From JANXVV01 sp038230975 (lineage in GTDB: Bacteria; Planctomycetota; Phycisphaerae; Tepidisphaerales; Tepidisphaeraceae), in contig JBBRMF010000001.1 in NCBI GenBank assembly GCA_038230975.1, positions 1 to 64,000 of the forward strand: 64,000 bases of DNA. The letters are read 5' to 3'. The position numbers and the translations under genes are program-made. Position 1 is the stretch's first letter, and the number at the start of each line of letters is the position of its first letter. The notes beneath the pieces were generated by a model that was not told where the DNA came from, ran no database searches, and saw only the letters and a program-made list of their open reading frames with translations. Shown piece by piece: positions 26,441 to 34,737 of this stretch.

Positions 26441-26678
26441 AGCCCAGCGGCTCCGCCGCGGGATTTCCTACGAGTTAAGTAGAACCGCAAAACGAGTCTG
26501 GTGCCACAGGTCGCGGTACTCCGAGACCTGTGCGTGGCCGGGGACGAAATGCACAGGTCTCGGAGTACCGCGACCTGTGGCACCCGTTCTGCTCGAAACT
26601 CATTGAAACAATCTGCCGTTCTACTTTAGATTAGAATTAACCGCTTGTATAGAAAATCCTGCGGCGGAGTCGCTGGGC
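26441..26678. repeat. Palindromic repeat family G with family B nested inside
   Basis: The outer arms AGCCCAGCGGCTCCGCCGCG GGATTTCCTA and TAGAAAATCCTGCGGCGGAG TCGCTGGGCT are 240 bases apart and pair with four mismatches. Inner bases GTTAAGTAGAAC and GTTCTACTT also pair. Between them sits a full family B element, so B inserted into G or both were copied as a unit. Confidence 0.85.
26500..26585. repeat. Palindromic repeat, family B copy 3
   Basis: GGTGCCACAGGTCGCGGTAC TCCGAGACCTGTGC mirrored by GCACAGGTCTCGGAGTACCG CGACCTGTGGCACC. The arms are perfect over about 34 bases, the best-preserved copy here. Confidence 0.93.
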
Positions 26679-26702
26679 TTTGGTGCGTCGTTCAATAACA
26701 CA

Positions 26703-27170
26703 TCAAGCTTTTACAGCGCTTGCGATGGATTCCACGCTACGCGGATCCTTCATCGCTACTTCCTGATAGAAGCTGATTTTCCCTGATTTGTCGATCACGA
26801 CAGTGCCGCGCTTCGAGCAGTTGTATGGCTCTTCACCGGCGAACATGCCATACGCTTTGACCATGCGGCGGGTGGGGTCGCTCAATAGATCGTACGGAAT
26901 GTTGTACTTCTTCTTGAATTCCGCATGGCTGAATGGGCTATCGCAACTGACGCCGAAAACGATCGTATCGCGATTGGGGACGATTTGGTCGGCGGCCGGT
27001 CCAAAGCCGCAGAATTCTTCCGTACAGACAGGTGAAAAATCCATCGGGTAGAAAAGAAGGGCGACTTTTTTCTTGCCCTTGTAATCACTCAGGCGGACTT
27101 TCATCTTCTCCTGATCCATCAACTCGAACTCAGGGGCCATATCTCCAGCTTTTAATGTACCGTTACTCAT
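26703..27170 (-). CDS. Peroxiredoxin, BCP/AhpE-like
   Basis: This 155-residue thiol peroxidase reduces hydroperoxides. The peroxidatic Cys is C49 in YPMDFSPVCTEEFC, with C54 five residues on as the likely resolving Cys, the layout of alpha-type BCP proteins. Other contacts include FGVSCDSPFSH and YDLLSDPTRRMVKAYG. ATG 27170 follows AAGGAG; the 19-codon longer frame is rejected. It is a single gene. Confidence 0.92.
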   Translation of the reverse strand: MSNGTLKAGDMAPEFELMDQEKMKVRLSDYKGKKKVALLFYPMDFSPVCTEEFCGFGPAADQIVPNRDTIVFGVSCDSPFSHAEFKKKYNIPYDLLSDPTRRMVKAYGMFAGEEPYNCSKRGTVVIDKSGKISFYQEVAMKDPRSVESIASAVKA

Positions 27171-27282
27171 AGGAACTCCTTCGTAAAATTGAGAATTAGA
27201 CAGTAGGCATGAAAAGAGAAAATGCAATCATTGGGAGGGATAGCGTGAGGGGTTTTTCTTCGCAATACGGTAAGGTGTTGGG

Positions 27283-27582
27283 ATGAAATTCGGCCGCATT
27301 AAGCGCCAACATGGCCGCGTCGGCGGATTGGACAAGATTCTAGACGTGATCGTCAAGAACTGTCCGCATGTGACGCGCATCGTCCCGGGCCGAATCAAAG
27401 TGCGACGGGGAAAGACCCCGGCGAGCTTCAAAATTCAGTATCCCACGCCGGCGGGATTGAAATGCCTGTACACGGGGACGGGCACGGTGCAGGAAGTGTT
27501 TTTGATTTGCTCGGATCAGGAGAAGGCGAAGGAGTGGTTGATCGCTCAGGAAATTGCGCTGCCCGAAAATTTTGATTCATAG
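27283..27582 (+). CDS. Small conserved protein, DUF2103-like
   Basis: This 99-residue basic protein has the segment HVTRIVPGRIKVRRGKTPAS followed by YPTPAGLKCLYTGTGTVQEVFLI (split). It resembles, from memory, the uncharacterised DUF2103 family, whose members share a PG-xI-xxRG core and a KxxxxxGxxxQEVF strand. Function is unknown. AAGGTG lies eight bases before the ATG. The Sua5 gene follows after seven bases, so they are probably co-transcribed. Confidence 0.6.
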   Translation: MKFGRIKRQHGRVGGLDKILDVIVKNCPHVTRIVPGRIKVRRGKTPASFKIQYPTPAGLKCLYTGTGTVQEVFLICSDQEKAKEWLIAQEIALPENFDS

Positions 27583-27589
27583 GATGTTT

Positions 27590-28540
27590 ATGATCGAGCG
27601 GTTTGCGCAAATGTTGAAGTCTGGCGGACTGGTCGCCTTTCCCACAGAAACAGTCTATGGTTTGGGGGCGGATGCCACGAATCCCACCGCCGTGGCGAAG
27701 ATCTTTGCCGCAAAAGGTCGGCCGGGAACGAATCCTTTGATTGTGCATATTGCTGATGCGAGCGTCGCGAGGCGATACGCAACCCACTGGCCTGATACAG
27801 CGACAAAACTGGCCGCGAGATTTTGGCCGGGGCCTCTGACGCTTGTACTGCCGAAGTCTCCGGACATTGTCGATGCGGTGACGGCGGGGCGGGGGACGGT
27901 CGGTTTGCGCGTGCCGGATCACCCGCTGGCACTGGGCCTATTGCGCGCATTTGATGGGCCAGTGGCAGCGCCGAGCGCGAACAAATCCAACCGCATCAGT
28001 CCTACAACAGCCCAGCATGTTCGAGATGAGTTGGGGGATTCGGTGGATCTGATTCTGGATGGTGGGCCTTGTCGGGTGGGGATTGAGTCGACAGTGTTGG
28101 ATCTGAGTAGCGAGCATCCGACGATCCTTCGGCTGGGAGGAGTGTCACGTCAACAAATTGAAGCGGTCATCGGACCTGTGGGTTTGTTTCGACAAGTTGC
28201 CAGCGAAGAGTCTGCGAAGAGTCCCGGGCAACTTCCGGTTCACTACTCTCCGCGAACGGCGGCGTGGAGATTTGATCGGGCCACGGAGAGAAAAATCCAG
28301 ACGGAACGGAACTCCGCATCGATTGGAATGATTCGCATGAGTTCAACGGAGGCAGTTCATCATGAGGGGGCAACGATCGCGCTTTCTTGCAATCCCGAGA
28401 TTTACGCGCGGGATCTTTATCGCGCATTGCGCGAACTGGATTCGATGGGTCTGGTCGCCATCTACGTTGAAATGCCGCCGGATCAATCGGAATGGGCGGC
28501 GGTTCGCGATCGAATCGTTCGGGCGACGCAGGCGATTTAA
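27590..28540 (+). CDS. tsaC: L-threonylcarbamoyladenylate synthase, Sua5 type
   Basis: This 316-residue enzyme makes the threonylcarbamoyl-AMP used for tRNA t6A. The YrdC domain shows GGLVAFPTETVYGLGADA and KGRPGTNPL (42-50), then VAAPSANKS and LDGGPCRVGIESTVLDL. About 110 further residues (after VHYSPRTAAW) form the Sua5 C-terminal domain, so this is the long form. ATG 27590 has AGGA five bases upstream; ATG 27584 is also possible. It works with TsaB (18424). Confidence 0.93.
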   Translation: MIERFAQMLKSGGLVAFPTETVYGLGADATNPTAVAKIFAAKGRPGTNPLIVHIADASVARRYATHWPDTATKLAARFWPGPLTLVLPKSPDIVDAVTAGRGTVGLRVPDHPLALGLLRAFDGPVAAPSANKSNRISPTTAQHVRDELGDSVDLILDGGPCRVGIESTVLDLSSEHPTILRLGGVSRQQIEAVIGPVGLFRQVASEESAKSPGQLPVHYSPRTAAWRFDRATERKIQTERNSASIGMIRMSSTEAVHHEGATIALSCNPEIYARDLYRALRELDSMGLVAIYVEMPPDQSEWAAVRDRIVRATQAI

Positions 28541-28632
28541 TGTTCTCGGACGCTGCGCGGATTCTCGTGACTCGAATGACACAAAGTTAAGTTGGCGACT
28601 CTTCCTCCCGATGGTTCACGGTGGAGGCTCGC

Positions 28633-29187
28633 ATGTTTAATGGCCTTGTTCGATTTGTTTCACGTCTGTTCTCTCGATCCACTCACTCACCATTGCAGAT
28701 GCATGGTCAAGGACAGGCCATCGCGCCCGGAGCTTCGCTGAAGCAGAGCGATAGCGCTCCGCTGATGCGCCGCTCGCTGAAGCCGCGTTTGATGGCGGTG
28801 GATCCGGATCCGGCCGTGCTGAATTTCATTACGAGCATTGCGTCGCCTTGGTATAGCGTGATTGGCGCACGCGATCCCGGTTGGGCCAAGGCCTGGTTGC
28901 TTCAGCACAAGGATATTGTCGCCTGCGTGGCCGGTGAAAAATTAGCCAGCGCGCATGGTGTTGACTTGCTCGATCGTTGCCGCAATCAACAACCGTCGAT
29001 GTTGCGAGTGCTCGTCACTGCGAATATCGATGGAGCCGACACGGTGCGTGCCTTGCTCGGTGGGATTGCCCATCGTCTGGTCGAATCCCCGATGTGCAAG
29101 GAAAGCCTGGGGATGGCGATCGATCCATCGCATCTGCGAGCCTCGACGACGACGGTCAGCCGACGTCAACGGCTTTTGGCGGCTTGA
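28633..29187 (+). CDS. Degenerate receiver-domain protein
   Basis: This 184-residue protein has a basic 55-residue N-terminus and then a domain laid out like a response-regulator receiver. LMAVDPDPAVLNFITSIAS matches the first strand with its acidic pair, VLVTANIDGADTVRALLGGI matches the beta4-alpha4 region, and HRLVESPMCKESL the last part. The phospho-acceptor strand reads IVACVAGEKLA, with no Asp at the expected place, and the switch Lys is not where it should be. It probably cannot be phosphorylated and acts as a pseudo-receiver. The ATG follows GGAGG. Confidence 0.6.
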   Translation: MFNGLVRFVSRLFSRSTHSPLQMHGQGQAIAPGASLKQSDSAPLMRRSLKPRLMAVDPDPAVLNFITSIASPWYSVIGARDPGWAKAWLLQHKDIVACVAGEKLASAHGVDLLDRCRNQQPSMLRVLVTANIDGADTVRALLGGIAHRLVESPMCKESLGMAIDPSHLRASTTTVSRRQRLLAA

Positions 29188-29191
29188 TAGA

Positions 29192-29259
29192 GGTGGCGTG
29201 GGCGTCTCGCCCGCGTTTTCCTCAGAAACAAAAGCACGGGCGAGACGCCCATGCCACCC
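29192..29259. repeat. Palindromic repeat, family A copy 3
   Basis: GGTGGCGTGGGCGTCTCGCC CGC mirrored by GGGCGAGACGCCCATGCCACC (21 bases, here given as GGGCGAGACGCC plus CATGCCACC). It lies between convergent genes, touching both 3' ends, so it may end both transcripts. Confidence 0.9.
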
Positions 29260-29262
29260 TCA

Positions 29263-30120
29263 TCACTCTCTTGGATAAGCCTTGCCGAGCGCCGCAGGTG
29301 ATCCGCTTTTCCCCGCTACTCCAGCCAACGCGGCAAGGCTGACGACATAGGGTAGCAATCCAAACATTCTTAGCACGGCGGGGGAAAAACCATTGCGGGT
29401 TTCAAGCTGATTGGCGATGGCGCGAATGAGCCCAAAGAATAATCCCGCCGCCACAATTCCACCAGCATTCCAGCGACCGAAAATCACCATCGCCAGTGCG
29501 AGGAATCCGATGCCATCCGTCATGTTTTCCGTGAATGAGCGGGTGTCCATAATCGAGAGATAAGCCCCAGCCAGACCGGCGCAAGCGGCTCCAAAGAGGA
29601 TCGCCATGAATTTGCGTCGCTGCACCGGAACTCCGGCGGTGTCGGCGGCTTGCGGGGCTTCGCCAATCGCGATTAATTCAAGCCCGGATCGGGTGAATCG
29701 CAAATAGACCCACAGTAAGAATGCGATCACTGGTGTGAGAACGATCAGCCATTTCACATTGATTCCGACAACGCGTTTTTCAAACTCCGGCGGGATGAGT
29801 TTATAGATCATCCCGGTAAGCCCGAGCGCGAGAAGATTGATGCCGGTTCCGGTGACGATCTGATCGGCGGCGAATACCAGTGTGGCGATCGCGAAGGGCA
29901 GCGCGAGCAGCATCGCCGCCAGAATCGCCGCGGTAATTCCGGCAGCGGGGCCGTGCCAGGCATCGGCGGCCCAGGCGCCGAGCGCCCCGGCCAACATCAT
30001 TCCTTCAATGCCGATGTTGACGACTCCGGCGCGCTCCACGATAAGCTCACCTAAAGCCGCGAGAATGAGCGGCGCCGCGAATCGGAGGACGGCGGGGAGG
30101 ATGGAATAAAATGACAGCAT
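29263..30120 (-). CDS. Nucleoside/BMP-type ABC transporter permease
   Basis: This 285-residue inner-membrane permease has about eight hydrophobic segments. The hallmark ALGELIVERAGVVNIGIEGMML marks the importer branch that takes up nucleosides or related compounds with a BMP-family binding protein. SGLELIAIGEAPQAADTAGV is the ATPase contact. The usual partners (ATPase, second permease, binding protein) are not next to it here; the upstream neighbours look unrelated. ATG 30120 is preferred to a longer TTG frame that overlaps the neighbour. Confidence 0.87.
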   Translation of the reverse strand: MLSFYSILPAVLRFAAPLILAALGELIVERAGVVNIGIEGMMLAGALGAWAADAWHGPAAGITAAILAAMLLALPFAIATLVFAADQIVTGTGINLLALGLTGMIYKLIPPEFEKRVVGINVKWLIVLTPVIAFLLWVYLRFTRSGLELIAIGEAPQAADTAGVPVQRRKFMAILFGAACAGLAGAYLSIMDTRSFTENMTDGIGFLALAMVIFGRWNAGGIVAAGLFFGLIRAIANQLETRNGFSPAVLRMFGLLPYVVSLAALAGVAGKSGSPAALGKAYPRE

Positions 30121-30130
30121 CGGATCAAAG

Positions 30131-30712
30131 TTAACGAAGCATTCCTGTGCGTACCACCAGAATGAATAAGGCCAACACAAGGATGAGCTGAGTGACGAGA
30201 ATGGTAGCGAAAGGCCAATCGAATTTTAAGTAGTGTCGATAGGCGACGGCGAGCTTCAACGAGCTGAACAAGAGTAAGATGGTGACGAAGATATGGCCGT
30301 AAAGTTCGAAGTTGGTAGAGCCGTTGAGGCGGAAGCCCATGAAGATGTCCCAGAAACCGATGGTGGGCTTAAACGATTCTGTTACCCATACTGTCCCGTA
30401 TGGAGACCCAGAGAATATCTCCAAGTTTGAATTTGCGGTGATAAGCACACGAAGGGGCACGACTATGACCATTGCGAGGGCGGCAAATAAAACGACGTCA
30501 TAACTATAGATCGTACTGCGAAGAACATGTATCGACCGCACTTTCGCCTTTCGCATGGAGTATTGAAAAATCATCAACATTGCGAACGTGAGCCATGGCC
30601 ACAGCAGAATGATTCCGACAAGCCATGCCGTCACAAGTAGCTCTCGATTCGCTTGCAGCAACCATTGAAAAAATGCTGGATTCGGTGGAATTGGTCGTAG
30701 CGCATCGAGCAT
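30131..30712 (-). CDS. Hypothetical four-helix membrane protein
   Basis: This 193-residue protein has four clear membrane segments (LLVTAWLVGIILLWPWLTFAML; VVLFAALAMVIVVPLRVLI; IFVTILLLFSSLKLAVAY; TILVTQLILVLALFILVV) and a loop outside the second. No family is recognised. It lies 12 bases after the zinc-ribbon membrane protein gene and ten bases before the permease start, so the three may be one mRNA. A role in membrane remodelling is only a guess. Confidence 0.65.
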   Translation of the reverse strand: MLDALRPIPPNPAFFQWLLQANRELLVTAWLVGIILLWPWLTFAMLMIFQYSMRKAKVRSIHVLRSTIYSYDVVLFAALAMVIVVPLRVLITANSNLEIFSGSPYGTVWVTESFKPTIGFWDIFMGFRLNGSTNFELYGHIFVTILLLFSSLKLAVAYRHYLKFDWPFATILVTQLILVLALFILVVRTGMLR

Positions 30713-30724
30713 GTTCTGCAGAGG

Positions 30725-31195
30725 CTACGCGGCATTTTTTGAAATCGGGAATAGCGATTCTCGCTCAGCTTTTACCTTGAAATACATATCCGTCGAGGCA
30801 ATGGCAAAATGTGTCACAAGAATCAACCCGCCGAACATCGCAACGAGCAAATAGTACAGGAGCAGTCGCCGTGGCTTCGAAGGCATCGCTGGATGAAGCC
30901 CTCGCCAAAATTTCCACGGTCTCAATCCACCCCAAGCCGTTTTCCAGAACGATTTAAAATTGGATTCCGGATGATGCTCGAACAGGTAGGGATGTGGCCT
31001 GCGTTTGGCGTCGAGCAGTTCAGTCCATTCGAATGGGTAGCCACATTCCGGACAGCGTTTTTCGGCGAGTCCGAAGAGGTTGTATTCGCACATCGGACAG
31101 TGGACTTCGGGCGGGTGGTGATTCCAGTCGGGGGAGCCATCGGGATTTAGGGAGAGTACGTCTGAGGTTGCGATCGAAGGTTCCCCGGGTTTCAT
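30725..31195 (-). CDS. Zinc-ribbon membrane protein
   Basis: This 156-residue protein starts with a zinc ribbon, CPMCEYNLFGLAEKRCPECG (residues 33-52), in the style common in planctomycetes. A basic stretch and one membrane helix (LLLYYLLVAMFGGLILVTHF) follow. Such proteins are often paired with a second membrane protein, as here, but their function is unknown. The ATG follows a GGGAG-rich region only weakly. Confidence 0.7.
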   Translation of the reverse strand: MKPGEPSIATSDVLSLNPDGSPDWNHHPPEVHCPMCEYNLFGLAEKRCPECGYPFEWTELLDAKRRPHPYLFEHHPESNFKSFWKTAWGGLRPWKFWRGLHPAMPSKPRRLLLYYLLVAMFGGLILVTHFAIASTDMYFKVKAERESLFPISKNAA

Positions 31196-31239
31196 GGGGG
31201 AGGTTATACCCGATGCGCGGTCAATGTCTCCTGTATCTA

Positions 31240-31310
31240 TATAGCCCGGCGTTTACACCGTTTCCTGGTTTTCCATGAAGAAGAAAGAACCGGCGTAAAC
31301 GCCGGGCTAT
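31240..31310. repeat. Palindromic repeat, family F
   Basis: ATAGCCCGGCGTTTACACCG mirrored by CCGGCGTAAACGCCGGGCTAT (given as CCGGCGTAAACG plus CCGGGCTAT). The loop is about 30 bases. It lies upstream of the zinc-ribbon gene on its strand. Confidence 0.85.
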
Positions 31311-31340
31311 GTGATGAACTCCCGTTCGCCTGGCGGCGGA

Positions 31341-31535
31341 TCAGGTCTGTGACCATTCTAAAAGCATCTCGGTCTCAAACGCCGAAAGGTGGGGGTTCGG
31401 CTTGGGTCGGGCGACCTTCGCGGGTCGAATATTGGAATCCGAACCTATGTTGTTTACAGGGGTTCGAACGATTTCACGCCCGCGCGGCTCCTGCGCTGGA
31501 ACGCGGTGAATGGGAACGGATTGAAGCTTCTGCAT
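31341..31535 (-). CDS. Small basic hypothetical protein
   Basis: This 64-residue protein begins MQKLQSVPIHRVPAQEPRG and ends FETEMLLEWSQT. It is supported by a clean AAGGAG nine bases before the ATG. It is proline- and arginine-rich with no recognisable family. The overlapping plus-strand frame has no such site. Moderate confidence only. Confidence 0.45.
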   Translation of the reverse strand: MQKLQSVPIHRVPAQEPRGREIVRTPVNNIGSDSNIRPAKVARPKPNPHLSAFETEMLLEWSQT

Positions 31536-31640
31536 TGACGAATCTCCTTCCAAAGGGCGACCGAAGGAGAGATACAATAAGTTTGAAGCCTCGGCAAATT
31601 CGGTCAGTCGAACGTCTGATAATCAATCGATCGAGTTTGA

Positions 31641-31670
31641 AACGTCCACGGAACAAGTTCCGTGGACGTT
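31641..31670. terminator. Perfect 14-bp hairpin near the M16 gene 3' end
   Basis: AACGTCCACGGAAC pairs exactly with GTTCCGTGGACGTT around AA. It lies about 40 bases beyond the stop of the minus-strand M16 gene, a fitting place for a transcript end, but no U-tract follows. Confidence 0.55.
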
Positions 31671-31708
31671 CAATGAAGACGCTGATTTCCTCGGCGCGGG
31701 CCGGAGGA

Positions 31709-32935
31709 TTACTTCTCCCCGGGTCCGAGGCTGACAATCGTCATCGGGTCGAACGGGTAGTCGATCATCAACTGCCGTAGCGAATCGATGGTGACGGAGT
31801 TGAGGGTAGCCATGTCCTTTTCGAGAGAACGATATTCTTTGTTGTACATCCACTGTCCGCCGATCGATCGCATACGGCCGATGGGCACTTCACCTGAAAG
31901 AACAATGCTGCTGGCAATCTTGTTTTTTGCCCGTTCAACTTCATCTTCTTTCAGGTCGGTTTTGGCCTTCTCAAGTTCTTTTAACGCGATATCCAACGCT
32001 TTTTCCGAGCGATCGGGTTCGGTCGTCAAGGCGATGTAGAATGAGCCGCAACCATCGTGCGGATAGAAGCCGAACTCGGCATCTTCGGCGATGGCGTTGT
32101 CGACGAGCGCCCAATAGAAACGGCTGCCTTCAGCGTCGCCGATGACATCGCTCAGCACGCGGGCGGCGAAGCGGCGATCGTCCTGAGCACTTGGGCCGGG
32201 GGTCATGCCCATGGTGTATTGGCGGTTGAGTTTCGGGTCGGACATCAATTGTTTTTGCGGTTTATACAGGGGCTCCGGTTGATGCCGTGGTGCATCCACG
32301 CGCGGCCATGATCCCATGTATTTTTCCGCAAGCTTCACGATATCCTTGAAATCGAGTTTGCCAGTTGCCACGAGTACGAGATTGCCCGGGCCGTAGCGTC
32401 GCTCGAAATACTCGGCCATCTGCGGCTGCTGCATTTTTTCGATCGATTCGCTGGTGCCCAGCACACTCATCGAAAGTGGATGCGGGCCAAAATGCGCTTC
32501 CATAAGGCGTTCGTACAGTCGATGACCGGGATCATCGAGATACATGGCGATTTCTTCGAGAATGACCTTCTTTTCCGTCGTGAAATCTTCGACACGAATC
32601 GCCGGTCTCAACAGATGCGACAGATGCTCGATGGCGCGCTCGGTAAATTCCGGCAGGACGTTAGCGTAGTAGGCGGTCATCTCCTGGCTGGTGAAGGCGT
32701 TGTAGCGGGCGCCGATTTCGTCGAAAATTCGGTTCACATCTTCCCAGCCGTATTTGGCGGAGCCTTTGAACATCATGTGTTCGAGAAAATGGGAAACGCC
32801 GTTGATATCAAGAGATTCATCGCGTGAACCAGTCTTGACGAAGAGCCCGAACGCGGCCGAGTGAGAATCGGGGTTGATTTCCGCGACAATATCAAGGCCG
32901 TTTGGAAGTTGTGTTTGTTGGAAAGTAAGAGCCAT
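31709..32935 (-). CDS. M16 peptidase, catalytic subunit
   Basis: This 408-residue zinc peptidase of the pitrilysin clan has the inverted motif HFLEH (49-53) and the third ligand Glu about 76 residues later (EEIAMYLDD). The second half lacks the Arg/Tyr substrate-binding pair expected in a self-sufficient enzyme (DAEGSRFYWALVDN instead). That pair is present in the other M16 gene at 33502, so the two probably form a heterodimer. The start is ATG 32935. A small lipoprotein gene and a repeat lie between them. It is probably cytosolic or periplasmic; no signal peptide is seen. Confidence 0.88.
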   Translation of the reverse strand: MALTFQQTQLPNGLDIVAEINPDSHSAAFGLFVKTGSRDESLDINGVSHFLEHMMFKGSAKYGWEDVNRIFDEIGARYNAFTSQEMTAYYANVLPEFTERAIEHLSHLLRPAIRVEDFTTEKKVILEEIAMYLDDPGHRLYERLMEAHFGPHPLSMSVLGTSESIEKMQQPQMAEYFERRYGPGNLVLVATGKLDFKDIVKLAEKYMGSWPRVDAPRHQPEPLYKPQKQLMSDPKLNRQYTMGMTPGPSAQDDRRFAARVLSDVIGDAEGSRFYWALVDNAIAEDAEFGFYPHDGCGSFYIALTTEPDRSEKALDIALKELEKAKTDLKEDEVERAKNKIASSIVLSGEVPIGRMRSIGGQWMYNKEYRSLEKDMATLNSVTIDSLRQLMIDYPFDPMTIVSLGPGEK

Positions 32936-32965
32936 GTCGATGCCTGTTTAAATGTTTAGCTGGAA

Positions 32966-33253
32966 TTACCGTGCTTCGATGCCGACGACCTCGTGGGTTA
33001 CATCATCCCGGAGAATGCGAATGTTTTGCCCGGTCTGAAGTTTTCCAATATTGGATTCAAGGCCATTAATCTTAACCACCACTTTTGTGTCCAGTGGGAT
33101 CGAACGGGAGTTCGTGAAGTCGCCGTGCGAAGGGAGCGTGACGACCAGTTGATGCGAGGAGGCGGATTGGAAGGTGGCGTCGCTCTCGGTGACGGAATGG
33201 GCATGCGAACCGCAAGCGGTTGATCCTAAGATCAGGAAAAGCAGAGCCCACAT
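32966..33253 (-). CDS. Small lipoprotein between two M16 genes
   Basis: This 95-residue protein begins MWALLFLILGSTACGSHAHS, with a lipobox ending at Cys 14. The mature part ends in a basic strand region (VVVKINGLESNIGKLQTGQ). Unknown family. The 67-codon longer frame reads through repeat C, so it is rejected, although the chosen ATG has no good ribosome site. Confidence 0.55.
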   Translation of the reverse strand: MWALLFLILGSTACGSHAHSVTESDATFQSASSHQLVVTLPSHGDFTNSRSIPLDTKVVVKINGLESNIGKLQTGQNIRILRDDVTHEVVGIEAR

Positions 33254-33301
33254 CAGTAGAAAATAATTGCGAATGATTTTGTGATGTAACAAAGGCCTCT
33301 C

Positions 33302-33413
33302 GTGGCATGGGCTTCCAGCCCATGCGATTGATTCGATGATTAAAAGTGACTTTTGTGAACAAATTGTTTTAGTCGTACTTGCCGCCTTAGCACGGGCTGG
33401 AAGCCCGTGCCAC
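33302..33413. repeat. Palindromic repeat, family C copy 3 (variant loop)
   Basis: GTGGCATGGGCTTCCAGCCC ATGC mirrored by GCACGGGCTGGAAGCCCGTG CCAC. The arms match copies 1 and 2 but the loop differs (TAAAAGTGAC, ACAAATTGTTTTAG). It lies upstream of the small lipoprotein gene. Confidence 0.88.
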
Positions 33414-33465
33414 GGGCTGTGAATAGCCATCTGTTCAAAGGTGCAAGTCTTCATTCGGAACGATC

Positions 33466-33500
33466 CCGTCCGCTAAAGCGGACCCTACGAAAAATTCAAG
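33466..33500. repeat. Palindromic repeat, family I copy 1
   Basis: GTCCGCTAAAGCGGAC is a perfect hairpin, flanked by CCTACGAAAAATT. The complement (AATTTTTCGTAGGGTCCGCT) matches the element after rpsE at 49223. Confidence 0.65.
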
Positions 33501-33501
33501 T

Positions 33502-34737
33502 TTAAGCGGGAATGTTCAGTGGCTTGGGGCCGACGGTGACGATGGTAAACGGCCCGGGTTTGTTGGCTTTGAGCCAGGCGTTGGTCTGGTCCAGCGTGAC
33601 GTCGTCGATCGCCGCTTTGATTTCCTCCAGCGTGCGGATACGGCCACGCATGAAAAAGTCATGCGCGATTGAACCGGCGCGAGCGGAAGTGCTTTCACCT
33701 TGCATGATGGTGCTGGCTTTCAGGCCGGTCTTGGCGCGGTTCAGTTCGCCTTCGGTCACACCTTCCTGCAGGCGATAGAGTTCATGGATAAAGCAATCGA
33801 GGGTGGCCTGAGCGCGTTCGTTGCTCGTGCCGGCGTAACCTAGAATGCTGCCCTGGCCTTTGAGGCTCGAGTAGCCGGCGGATACGTTGTAGACCAGGGC
33901 GCGTTTTTCGCGGATTTCCGTAAACAGTCGGCCACTCATGCCACCGCTGAGCACTTCCATCGCCAATCGCATCGTGTAATAGTCTTCGTGTGTTTCGGGG
34001 ATGGATGGGTACGCAATGCCGATATGCGTTTGCTCACTTTGTTGCTCTTCGTGCCGTTGATGACCGGGGGGTGGCATCAGTGTGACCGGTTCAATGTGAT
34101 GCGGGTGCCAGTTGCCGAAGAGCTTTTCAACGTCAGCGCGGAGGCGGTCGTACTCAATGTTCCCGGCGACCGCCAAGATCGATCCACGCGGTTGATACCG
34201 CTCGACCAGATCCACTTTGCACAATCCGAGCGTTAGTTTTTCGAGATGATCCTTTTCTCCCATAGTGTTGCGACCGTACGGAGATGGGAAATGCCATTCA
34301 CGCAGCTTGATCATCAATTTTTGGCGCGGCTCATCGTCAATTCCGGCAAGGGCTTGCAACGCAAGATCGCGCGCGGCATCGAAACCGCTTTCGGGCATTT
34401 GCGGTCGACGTACGATATCGGCAAATGCAGATAACCCTTCCATCACCTTTGGTGCGACCCCCGCACAACCGAGCCGTGTGTGATGAATGCCAACGCTGCT
34501 GCTGCGTTGCAAACCGAGGCTGTCCAGATGGTCTGAGAGTTGGCGAACGTCACGGTGACCGGCCCCTCGCATGATCAGGTCGGACAAAACGGTGGCCGAC
34601 CCACAGCGGTCGATGGGATCGGTCGCGGAGCCCGCCGGCACAAGAAAGGTCATGGCGGCGGACTGCATCGCTGGCATTCGCTCGGCCAACAAAGTCAATC
34701 CATTCTCAAAAGTGTGCTGAAAATAGCGGTCTGACAA
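33502..34737 (-). CDS. M16 peptidase, non-catalytic subunit
   Basis: This 411-residue M16 protein lacks the zinc motif: where HxxEH is expected it reads VLSDLIMRGAG. It keeps the Arg-Tyr substrate-binding segment in GGMSGRLFTEIREKRALVYNVSAGY (split for length: FTEIREKRALVY is the core). Together with the catalytic gene at 31709 it fits a two-chain M16B enzyme. A TTG at 34737 follows AAGGGAG; a TTG five codons earlier would also open the frame. Confidence 0.85.
   Translation of the reverse strand: MSDRYFQHTFENGLTLLAERMPAMQSAAMTFLVPAGSATDPIDRCGSATVLSDLIMRGAGHRDVRQLSDHLDSLGLQRSSSVGIHHTRLGCAGVAPKVMEGLSAFADIVRRPQMPESGFDAARDLALQALAGIDDEPRQKLMIKLREWHFPSPYGRNTMGEKDHLEKLTLGLCKVDLVERYQPRGSILAVAGNIEYDRLRADVEKLFGNWHPHHIEPVTLMPPPGHQRHEEQQSEQTHIGIAYPSIPETHEDYYTMRLAMEVLSGGMSGRLFTEIREKRALVYNVSAGYSSLKGQGSILGYAGTSNERAQATLDCFIHELYRLQEGVTEGELNRAKTGLKASTIMQGESTSARAGSIAHDFFMRGRIRTLEEIKAAIDDVTLDQTNAWLKANKPGPFTIVTVGPKPLNIPA

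Noticed and set aside
31349..31780. 143-codon plus-strand frame
   Set aside because: It is antisense to the small gene at 31341, crosses the 14-bp palindrome and has random composition.
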